6,721 nt of DNA, from contig CADCRB010000196.1 of the NCBI GenBank assembly GCA_902803745.1, positions 1-6,721 of the forward strand, read 5' to 3'. Positions 1 to 5,354 of the stretch are shown piece after piece (positions within the stretch are counted from its first letter, which is position 1; each line of letters starts with the position of its first letter). This DNA is from an uncultured Lachnospiraceae bacterium. GTDB lineage: Bacteria; Bacillota; Clostridia; Lachnospirales; Lachnospiraceae. The translations under genes and the position numbers were made by a program. A model generated the notes under the pieces. The model searched no databases, had not been told where the DNA came from, and saw only the letters and a list, made by a program, of their open reading frames with translations.

Positions 1-90
1 CCCCCCTTCCGCAAATGCTAATACCGTGCTGGATAATGTCATACACGCGGCGAGAGTTATTGCAATTATTGTCTTGGTTTTTCTTCTCAT
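1..90 (-). CDS. N-terminus of a divergent exported protein (partial, runs off left edge)
   Basis: Read on the minus strand, an ATG at 90-88 opens a frame of exactly 30 codons with no stop before the window edge. The product begins MRRKTKT, a basic n-region, followed by a hydrophobic stretch (about residues 8-25) and the sequence VLAFA-EGG. This is a textbook signal peptide with a probable signal peptidase I cut after A27 (motif A-F-A). A perfect AAGGAGG lies nine bases upstream of the ATG (100-106 on the plus strand), so the start is well supported. An LAAC stretch at residues 13-16 resembles a lipobox, but the hydrophobic segment continues past it and a cut there would leave a very short signal. 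I therefore prefer a secreted or wall-associated protein. The mature part is outside the window, so its function cannot be named. The gene is transcribed away from the U32/cell-wall cluster. Confidence 0.8.
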   Translation of the reverse strand, partial: MRRKTKTIIAITLAACMTLSSTVLAFAEGG

Positions 91-99
91 TCCGTCTGT

Positions 100-106
100 C
101 CTCCTT
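100..106 (-). promoter_or_regulatory. Ribosome binding site of the divergent exported-protein gene
   Basis: The plus strand reads CCTCCTT, which is AAGGAGG on the minus strand. It sits nine bases before the ATG at 90. It fixes the start of the otherwise barely visible partial gene at the left edge. Confidence 0.8.
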
Positions 107-224
107 CTTTCTGCAAACCAACAAAATATCGAAAATGATTCTAACTTTTACTGTAAGAAAATGGTAGTACACTTAAGTGCAATAATAAAGAAAAAGGGCA
201 ATAGCAGGTTTTATGACGCGCGCT

Positions 225-253
225 TTTATATAGATCGATTTTCTGTCTTATAA
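225..253 (-). promoter_or_regulatory. Candidate promoter for the divergent exported-protein gene
   Basis: On the minus strand a TATAAA -10 (230-225) is followed directly by AGCGCGCGT. With a 17-base spacer the -35 would be TTATAA (253-248), which matches consensus at only three of six positions. The main support is that the -10 and the GC-rich block after it recur almost exactly on the opposite strand at 328-342. Transcription would start near 217, giving a leader of about 125 bases. The weak -35 suggests an activator or another sigma factor if the promoter is real. Confidence 0.4.
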
Positions 254-283
254 TCTAAATATGTTGACATGATATGTTTTAAT

Positions 284-316
284 AATGAATATGTTGCTCA
301 GTATGAAATATTCATT
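284..316. repeat. 9-bp perfect inverted repeat (AATGAATAT / ATATTCATT)
   Basis: AATGAATAT at 284-292 is the exact reverse complement of ATATTCATT at 308-316, with 15 bases between the arms. It lies just upstream of the TATAAT at 328-333, and the right arm overlaps the place where a -35 would sit. It is not followed by a T-run, so it does not look like a terminator. It could be an operator for a dimeric regulator; no regulator gene is visible in the window. Confidence 0.45.
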
Positions 317-333
317 GAATAAAGCACTATAAT
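305..333 (+). promoter_or_regulatory. Candidate promoter for the U32 leader and cluster
   Basis: A perfect TATAAT at 328-333 precedes AGCGCGCGT. With a 17-base spacer the -35 would be GAAATA (305-310), which is poor. Transcription would start near 340, about 33 bases before the first ATG with a strong ribosome binding site (373). The same -10 plus GC block occurs in mirror orientation at 216-230. The -10 is good, but the absent -35 keeps confidence moderate. Confidence 0.5.
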
Positions 334-362
334 AGCGCGCGTATTTATTAAGCGCCGGGAGA

Positions 363-423
363 GGGAGGTTTCATGAATTCATCATGGAAAAACAACCTTA
401 ATTATGCTATCATCCCTGCATAG
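363..423 (+). other. Strong RBS with a 16-codon leader ORF (373-423)
   Basis: GGGAGG at 363-368 is the best ribosome binding site in the leader. It lies four bases before an ATG at 373. That frame encodes only 16 residues (starting MNSSWKNNLNYAIIPA) and stops at TAG 421-423. The stop lies in the loop of the 10-bp hairpin at 409-436. The frame is different from the U32 frame. It may be a real leader peptide that controls translation downstream, or it may mark a frameshift in the true U32 N-terminus. There is no sequence match to a known leader peptide that I recognise. Confidence 0.35.
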
Positions 424-1804
424 AAACAGGGATGATCCGTATGAAGATGTATTTTCATTTTATAAGCAGAGGACGTCGCTCAAGGGAAATAGCAGCGTCA
501 AAGAAATGAAAAATAAGTTGAAGAAAAACAAAATACCGGAGCTTCTTTCTCCTGCGGGAAATATGGACTGCCTTGAAGCTGCGCTTGCTGCAGGCTGTGA
601 TGCGGTATATGCAGGCTGTGACAGATTCGGTGCGAGAGCATATGCCGGAAATTTTACCCCTGAGGAATTTCTGAAAGCCATTGAAAAGATGCACATATTC
701 GGAAGGAAGCTCTATCTTACTCTCAATACTCTGATAAAGCCCCGGGAATTTGAGGAGATATATGATTTCGTAAAGCCCTTTTATGAAGCAGGTCTTGATG
801 GGGTAATAGTGCAGGATCTGGGCGTGGTATCGCTCCTTTTAGAAGAATTCAAGGGAATGGAGATCCATGCATCAACGCAGATGAGCATATCTTCCCTTTT
901 TGGAGCTGAAGTATTGAAGGAAGCCGGTATCTCAAGAGTTGTAACATCACGCGAGTTATCTTTGAAAGAAATACAGGATATAGGCAGTAAGACCGGGGTG
1001 GAGCTCGAGTGTTTTATTCATGGAGCGATGTGCTACAGTTATTCGGGTCTGTGCCTGATGTCAGGCTTTTTGGGCGGACGCTCTGGCAACAGGGGAAGAT
1101 GCGCGGGACCCTGCAGACAGCCTTATTCTTCCGGGAAGATAAAGGACAGATATCTGCTTTCGATGAAGGATATGTGTGTCATAGACATACTGGATGAGCT
1201 CATATCTTCAGGCATCGATTCATTCAAGATAGAAGGCAGGATGAAAAGTCCTGCATATGTTTACGGCGTAACAAAGATCTACAGGGATAATATCGACAGG
1301 ATAATGGATGATCCGTCCATAGATTATGCTCCTTCGGCAGAAGACAGGGAAAAGCTGGTAAGCCTGTATTCTAGAGGAGGGATATCGGAGGGATATTATC
1401 ATCTGCATAACAGTATGTCTCTCATAACCCTGGAAAAAGGAGCATACAAAAGAGAAGATAAGGAGGGGGAGGAGATAAATAAAAGAAAATATCCCCTGAA
1501 TGCGGCTCTTTATGTTTGCGCGGGCGAGGAAATAAGTCTTAGTCTTGAATCAGCCTGTGACGGCGGGATCAATGTGACGGTTACGGGGGAAGAAGCACAA
1601 AAGGCCGAAAAAAGAGCTGTTTCAAAAGCTGAGCTTGAAAAGCAGATAAAGAAGACCGGTGATTCTGATTTTATGATCGACAGGACAGATATAAAAACTG
1701 ACGGAGAGAGCTTTGTGAGATTGTCTGTGCTTAACGATCTGAGACGCAGGGCTTTGCAGGCTATGAAGGAAAAGATCACTTATGGATATAAACGCAGTCT
1801 GTGA
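404..1804 (+). CDS. U32-family Fe-S protein, first barrel plus DUF3656-like domain
   Basis: The family is annotated as peptidase U32, but characterised bacterial members (TrhP, RlhA, UbiU/UbiV) are Fe-S proteins acting in RNA or ubiquinone hydroxylation. The DUF3656-containing type is closest to RlhA, so RNA hydroxylation is the likelier role. The family opening PELLSPAGNMDCLEAAL is at residues 45-61. The U32 signature ECFIHGAMCYSYSGLC falls at 202-217, with cysteines C210, C217, C233 and C237 (C-x6-C-x15-C-x3-C) as likely [4Fe-4S] ligands. Residues about 365-455 resemble DUF3656, ending in a typical LNDLRRRALQ. The second barrel found in full-length homologues is missing and lies in the next ORF. 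The start is uncertain. ATG 404 has no ribosome binding site, and its first 34 residues are not typical of the family. ATG 506 fits the usual N-terminus better and overlaps (ATGA) a 22-codon ORF at 441-509. Confidence 0.88.
   Translation: MLSSLHRNRDDPYEDVFSFYKQRTSLKGNSSVKEMKNKLKKNKIPELLSPAGNMDCLEAALAAGCDAVYAGCDRFGARAYAGNFTPEEFLKAIEKMHIFGRKLYLTLNTLIKPREFEEIYDFVKPFYEAGLDGVIVQDLGVVSLLLEEFKGMEIHASTQMSISSLFGAEVLKEAGISRVVTSRELSLKEIQDIGSKTGVELECFIHGAMCYSYSGLCLMSGFLGGRSGNRGRCAGPCRQPYSSGKIKDRYLLSMKDMCVIDILDELISSGIDSFKIEGRMKSPAYVYGVTKIYRDNIDRIMDDPSIDYAPSAEDREKLVSLYSRGGISEGYYHLHNSMSLITLEKGAYKREDKEGEEINKRKYPLNAALYVCAGEEISLSLESACDGGINVTVTGEEAQKAEKRAVSKAELEKQIKKTGDSDFMIDRTDIKTDGESFVRLSVLNDLRRRALQAMKEKITYGYKRSL
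409..436 (+). repeat. 10-bp perfect hairpin over the possible start region of the U32 gene
   Basis: ATCATCCCTG (409-418) pairs exactly with CAGGGATGAT (427-436) around an 8-base loop (419-426). There is no T-run after it, so it is not an intrinsic terminator. The 3' arm contains AGGGA, which could serve as a ribosome binding site for the ATG at 441 and would be hidden when the hairpin forms. A ribosome finishing the 373-423 ORF would sit in the loop and open the stem. Confidence 0.5.
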
Positions 1805-2522
1805 AAAGAAGGATCAGGCAGAGACTCTTGCGGGACTTGAAGGAATAAAACAGATCTTTCATCCCGGTAATACACTTCCTTATGTATTCAGGAATAAGGA
1901 TGCGGAAAGCTGTGAAGCTTTTCTTGAGGAGCCGTTTCTGCTCGCAAGGAACCTTGACGGGATAGGATTTCTGAGGGACAGAGGATATAAAGGTGAGGTT
2001 TATGCAGATCATTCGCTTTATACATATAATCCAGTTTCACGCAAGTTCCTGAGAGATCTGGGAATATCAAGGGATACTGCACCCCTGGAGCTTAGCTTCA
2101 GGGAGCTTATGAAAAGAGGGGCAGAGGATTCGGAGCTTATGATCTATGGAAGAGTTCCCATGATGATAAGCGCCGGCTGCATATACAGGAATACCCATGA
2201 TGACAGATGTCGAAGGGAGATGGAGAGGGGACAGGAGCTGGTTCTGACCGACAGGATGAATACTGATTTCCCTGTATTATGCGTTTGCAGATATTGTTAT
2301 AATATTATTTTGAATTCTGTCCCGCTTTCTCTTCACGGACATATGGATAAAGTGCTCAGCCTTCACCCTGCTTCCGTAAGGCTGTATTTCACTACGGAAA
2401 CCCCGTCCGAAGTAAATGATATCACCGGATATTTTATTAATCTTCTGTCAGGTAAAACAGACCGCTCCGGACCGCCTTATGATTCATTCACAAAAGGTCA
2501 TTTCATCAAGGGGGTTGAGTAA
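1782..2522 (+). CDS. U32-family C-terminal half as a separate ORF
   Basis: This 246-residue product matches the second half of long U32 proteins: EVYADHSLYTYNPVSRKFL, then TAPLELSFRELMKRG, then ELMIYGRVPMMISAGCIYRN, then LTDRMNTDFPVLCVCRYCYN followed by SVPLSLHG. Cysteines C133, C143, C167, C169 and C172 could bind a second metal cluster; this is inference from family conservation. The gene overlaps the first U32 ORF by 23 bases in another frame. Its ATG has AAGGA (1766-1770) eleven bases upstream, and its frame is closed by TGA at 1764-1766. It can therefore be translated on its own and be coupled to the first half, giving a two-subunit protein. The alternative is a recent single-base frameshift or a sequencing error in a gene that was once continuous. 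Either way the split falls between domains. Confidence 0.82.
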   Translation: MDINAVCEKKDQAETLAGLEGIKQIFHPGNTLPYVFRNKDAESCEAFLEEPFLLARNLDGIGFLRDRGYKGEVYADHSLYTYNPVSRKFLRDLGISRDTAPLELSFRELMKRGAEDSELMIYGRVPMMISAGCIYRNTHDDRCRREMERGQELVLTDRMNTDFPVLCVCRYCYNIILNSVPLSLHGHMDKVLSLHPASVRLYFTTETPSEVNDITGYFINLLSGKTDRSGPPYDSFTKGHFIKGVE

Positions 2523-2527
2523 AGAAT

Positions 2528-2556
2528 TTGCCTGTTTAGCGTAAAAGAAGTAAAAT
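2528..2556 (+). promoter_or_regulatory. Internal promoter candidate before the FtsW/RodA gene
   Basis: TTGCCT (2528-2533) is separated by exactly 17 bases from TAAAAT (2551-2556). The -35 matches four of six and the -10 five of six sigma-A consensus bases. It begins six bases after the U32 stop codon. Transcription would start near 2563, leaving a leader of about 26 bases that holds the ribosome binding site. It would let the cell-wall genes be expressed apart from the U32 genes. Confidence 0.5.
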
Positions 2557-2574
2557 TCGGATATTGTTGTTATT

Positions 2575-2591
2575 GAGGACAGGGAGAATTG
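2575..2591 (+). promoter_or_regulatory. Ribosome binding site deciding a TTG start
   Basis: GAGGA (2575-2579) lies nine bases before TTG 2589. The frame is closed by TGA at 2574-2576, TTG is the first possible start in it, and the next methionine is about 42 residues in, beyond the first membrane segment. The TTG start is therefore well supported. Confidence 0.65.
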
Positions 2592-3926
2592 GCTGGACTA
2601 TCCAAATATTTTATAGCCATATTTGTTATATTTTATACCTTTCACTGCTTCGCCGTCTTTTCTTATAAAAGAGAAGAAGACAGAAGTCTGTTTTATGTGT
2701 TTCAGAATGTTCTGATGGCAATGACTCATCTGATAGGATTCTATGTGCTGTATGTAAAAACAGAGGATCCGACTTTGATGCTGCTATGCGTACTGGAGGA
2801 GCTGCTCCTTTTTGCGATGATCATTCTCTTCAGGTTCATCTATCCGCTTGCTTCCAGGCTTATCACGAATAATATATGCATGCTGCTTGCCATCAGCTTT
2901 GTGATGCTGGCAAGACTTTCCTATACAAGAGCCTGGAAACAGTTTGCCATAGCGACAGTGGGAGCAGCCGTTGCTCTTGCTATTCCGTATTTCATACAGA
3001 GGATCTATCTGATAAGGTATTATTACTGGGCTGCGGGTATAGCAGGTCTTGCCGTACTTCTTATTATGATGACCGTAGGGACTGTCACCAACGGTTCTAA
3101 AATCTCCCTTACGATATTCGGAGTTACCTTCCTTCCTTCAGAATTTGTAAGGCTGCTCTATATTTTCTTTATAGCCGGAATGCTTACGGATCCGGATCAC
3201 AGAAATAAAGACACAGGAAGGATAGAGCTGCCACAGCTTGCAGCCTGTTTTATCATAGCTGCAGCTCATATAGGAATACTTGCGCTTTGCAAGGATCTTG
3301 GGAGTGCGCTTATGTTTTGTGTGATACTCGTATTCATGGTTTATATGGCTACCAGAGCGCCTGTCGTTTTGATCGCGGGCTTCGGCGGTATGGCTGCAGC
3401 ATCAATGGCCGGTTACAGGCTTTTTGCGCATGTAAGGAATCGTGTAAGGGCATGGCGTGATCCTTTTGCAGACATAGAAGGATCCGGTTATCAGGTAGCC
3501 CAGTCTCTATTTGCAATAGGGACGGGATCGTGGTTCGGTCTTGGGCTTATGGGAGGCTCACCCAAAGCGATACCAGAGGTCGCAAAGGATTTTATCTTTG
3601 CGGCCATATCCGAGGAAATGGGTGCGCTTACGGCATTATGCATCATACTGATCAGCCTTTCCAATTTTCTTATGTTTATGAATATATCCATGTCCATAAC
3701 CGATATTTATCTGAGGCTTATGGCGGTAGGACTTGCTGTGAACTATGGCTTTCAGGTGATACTGACAATAGGTGGAGTCACTAAATTCATACCACTCACA
3801 GGTATCACCCTGCCTTTGGTCAGCTACGGAGGATCCAGCGTTATAGTTACCTTTATTTATTTTTCCATAATACAGGGACTTTATGTGCTGGAGCACAACC
3901 TTAAGATGTATGATGAATATGATTGA
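2589..3926 (+). CDS. FtsW/RodA/SpoVE-family peptidoglycan glycosyltransferase (SEDS)
   Basis: SEDS proteins polymerise lipid II into glycan strands at the membrane, working with a class B PBP. The 445-residue product is very hydrophobic, with about a dozen membrane segments. Family motifs appear in order: FLPSEFVRLL (P183-E185), KDLGSALMF (235-243), YQVAQSLFAIGTGSWFGLGL, IPEVAKDFIFAAISEEMG and PLTGITLPLVSYGGSS. D334, in KDFIFA, matches the catalytic aspartate of RodA (TDFIFA in E. coli). The usual QPSE(F/I) reads LPSEF here, a small deviation. The N-terminus (SKYFIAIFVIFYTFHCFAVF) forms extra membrane segments ahead of the core fold. The gene starts at TTG and sits 24 bases before the PBP gene in the same frame, matching the rodA-pbpA pairing seen in many Gram-positives. 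Whether it serves elongation, division or sporulation cannot be told from the sequence, so no symbol is given. Confidence 0.93.
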   Translation: MAGLSKYFIAIFVIFYTFHCFAVFSYKREEDRSLFYVFQNVLMAMTHLIGFYVLYVKTEDPTLMLLCVLEELLLFAMIILFRFIYPLASRLITNNICMLLAISFVMLARLSYTRAWKQFAIATVGAAVALAIPYFIQRIYLIRYYYWAAGIAGLAVLLIMMTVGTVTNGSKISLTIFGVTFLPSEFVRLLYIFFIAGMLTDPDHRNKDTGRIELPQLAACFIIAAAHIGILALCKDLGSALMFCVILVFMVYMATRAPVVLIAGFGGMAAASMAGYRLFAHVRNRVRAWRDPFADIEGSGYQVAQSLFAIGTGSWFGLGLMGGSPKAIPEVAKDFIFAAISEEMGALTALCIILISLSNFLMFMNISMSITDIYLRLMAVGLAVNYGFQVILTIGGVTKFIPLTGITLPLVSYGGSSVIVTFIYFSIIQGLYVLEHNLKMYDEYD

Positions 3927-3950
3927 TGCAGTCAGGCAGATAAGACAGAT

Positions 3951-5354
3951 ATGCGGAAGAAAGAACTCTGGACAATAGTATATATATTCCTCGCGATATT
4001 TCTGTCGATGGCAGGCTATTTTGTGTACACCGTACAGTTCTCAGCAAAGACGGTGATAAACGACAGCCACAATTCGCGGAAAAAGGATCTGGAAAAACAG
4101 GTGATAAGGGGAAAGATATTTGCATCAGACGGCACTGTGCTGGCGCAGGAGGCTTTGGATCAGGAGGGAAATGAAGTCAGAAATTATCCCTACGGTCCGC
4201 TGTTTGCCCATATCGTAGGATTTTCCACCATGGGGTCATCCGGAACAGAAGCGGCCTTTGATGTGGATCTCCTTACCTCGAATGCGCCGGTTTCCGAAAA
4301 GCTTCAGAAGGAGATGGCCGGTATCAGGAATACCGGAGATGATATATATACATCGCTAAGGCCTGATCTGCAGGAGGCATGCTACAGCGCATTGGGAAAT
4401 TATAAGGGTGCGGCCGTAGTAATGGAAGCAAAGACCGGACGGATACTTGCCATGGTGAGCAAGCCTGATTTCGACCCTAACACGGTTTCCGAAAACTGGG
4501 CGGCAGTATCATCGGATAAAGACAATTCACCGCTTGTAAACCGTGCCACGCAGGGTCTTTATCCGCCGGGAAGTATCTTTAAGATAGTAACGCTGCATGA
4601 ATATATGCGTGAGCATCCCTCGGATTATGAAGCCTATACCTATGACTGTACCGGCAGGATCACAGTGGATGATTCCACTATAGAATGCTATCACGAAAGC
4701 GTGCATGGACATGAGGATCTTCTGGATTCATTTGCAGACAGCTGCAATACTTCATTTACGAATATAGGACTTATGCTTGATAAACCGAAGCTTTCGGATA
4801 CGGCAGACAGGATGCTGTTTAACAGGGTACTTCCTACCGACCTTTCATACAGCAGATCAAAGCTTTCTGTAAGCTCGGTCTCGGATACCAAGACGATCAT
4901 GCAGACATCCATAGGTCAGGGAGGAACCCTTGTCACACCTATGCATATTGCCCTTGTAACCCAGGCGATCGCAAACGGCGGTACTATGATGCGTGCCCAG
5001 GAAGTGGTTAAAAAGAGGAACTATCAGGGGATGCTCATCAAAGAGTATAAACCCGAAGAATACAAAAAGATCATGACAGAGGGGGAAGCCCGGGAATTGA
5101 CCGAATATATGAAGAAGGTTTGTACTACCGGTACCGGAAAAAAACTGGCAAATCTTCCCTACAGCGTGGCCGGAAAAACCGGATCCGCAGAGTTTGGAAA
5201 AATAAAAGGACAGAGCCATTCATGGTTTACGGGCTTTTCAAACCCTGATGACCCTGATATAGTTGTGACTGTGATCATGGAAAACGGTGGTTCCGGATCG
5301 GAGAACGCGGTTCCGGCCGCAAAATTTATTTTTGACAGGTATTACGGGATATGA
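3951..5354 (+). CDS. Class B penicillin-binding protein (D,D-transpeptidase), PbpA-like
   Basis: It cross-links peptidoglycan outside the membrane and is the expected partner of the SEDS protein just upstream. One N-terminal membrane anchor (about residues 7-27) is followed by a short dimerisation-type region (VIRGKIFASDGTVLA) and the transpeptidase domain. All three catalytic motifs are intact: SxxK as S208-I-F-K211 (in YPPGSIFKI), SxN as S264-C-N266, and KTG as K409-T-G411 (in AGKTGSAEFG). At 467 residues it is a short class B enzyme, closer to actinobacterial PbpA than to long FtsI or PBP2. No PASTA repeats are present. The ATG at 3951 is the first start after the upstream stop and has only a weak ribosome binding site, so translation probably depends on re-initiation after the SEDS gene. 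The stop overlaps the next start. Confidence 0.94.
   Translation: MRKKELWTIVYIFLAIFLSMAGYFVYTVQFSAKTVINDSHNSRKKDLEKQVIRGKIFASDGTVLAQEALDQEGNEVRNYPYGPLFAHIVGFSTMGSSGTEAAFDVDLLTSNAPVSEKLQKEMAGIRNTGDDIYTSLRPDLQEACYSALGNYKGAAVVMEAKTGRILAMVSKPDFDPNTVSENWAAVSSDKDNSPLVNRATQGLYPPGSIFKIVTLHEYMREHPSDYEAYTYDCTGRITVDDSTIECYHESVHGHEDLLDSFADSCNTSFTNIGLMLDKPKLSDTADRMLFNRVLPTDLSYSRSKLSVSSVSDTKTIMQTSIGQGGTLVTPMHIALVTQAIANGGTMMRAQEVVKKRNYQGMLIKEYKPEEYKKIMTEGEARELTEYMKKVCTTGTGKKLANLPYSVAGKTGSAEFGKIKGQSHSWFTGFSNPDDPDIVVTVIMENGGSGSENAVPAAKFIFDRYYGI

Larger units (their letters stand above)
91..372. other. Divergent intergenic regulatory region
   Basis: About 280 bases of AT-rich DNA lie between the exported-protein gene (leftward) and the U32 leader (rightward). 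I see no convincing gene in it. The plus-strand open frame that crosses 26-253 is antisense to the signal peptide and has no ribosome binding site. The region contains two outward-facing copies of TATAAwAGCGCGCGT (216-230 and 328-342), a 9-bp inverted repeat (284-316), a perfect TTGACA (264-269) with a poor -10, and a 10-bp palindrome CACTTAAGTG (170-179). The 5' leader of the leftward transcript would be about 125 bases long; I recognise no riboswitch class in it. Confidence 0.6.

Noticed and set aside
42..53. LAAC lipobox in the exported protein
   Set aside because: The hydrophobic segment continues beyond the cysteine and a good AFA signal peptidase I site follows. A lipoprotein is possible but less likely.
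170..179. 10-bp palindrome CACTTAAGTG in the leftward leader
   Set aside because: A single 10-bp palindrome has a fair chance of arising in about 300 bases, and no second copy was found.
26..253. 75-residue plus-strand ORF with a hydrophobic stretch
   Set aside because: It is antisense to the signal peptide of the leftward gene, starts with GTG without a ribosome binding site, and its tail shows no coding character. The minus-strand reading explains the hydrophobic run better.
264..292. Perfect TTGACA (264-269) as a promoter
   Set aside because: At 17 bases the -10 is GAATAT (three of six), and other spacings are no better. The TATAAT at 328-333 is the stronger candidate, so this was left as a note only.
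384..401. Second tiny ORF (five codons) after the strong leader RBS
   Set aside because: It lies 15 bases from the ribosome binding site and is too short to support.
4857..5219. 120-residue minus-strand ORF within the PBP gene
   Set aside because: It overlaps the conserved transpeptidase region, including the KTG motif, and reads as an antisense shadow.
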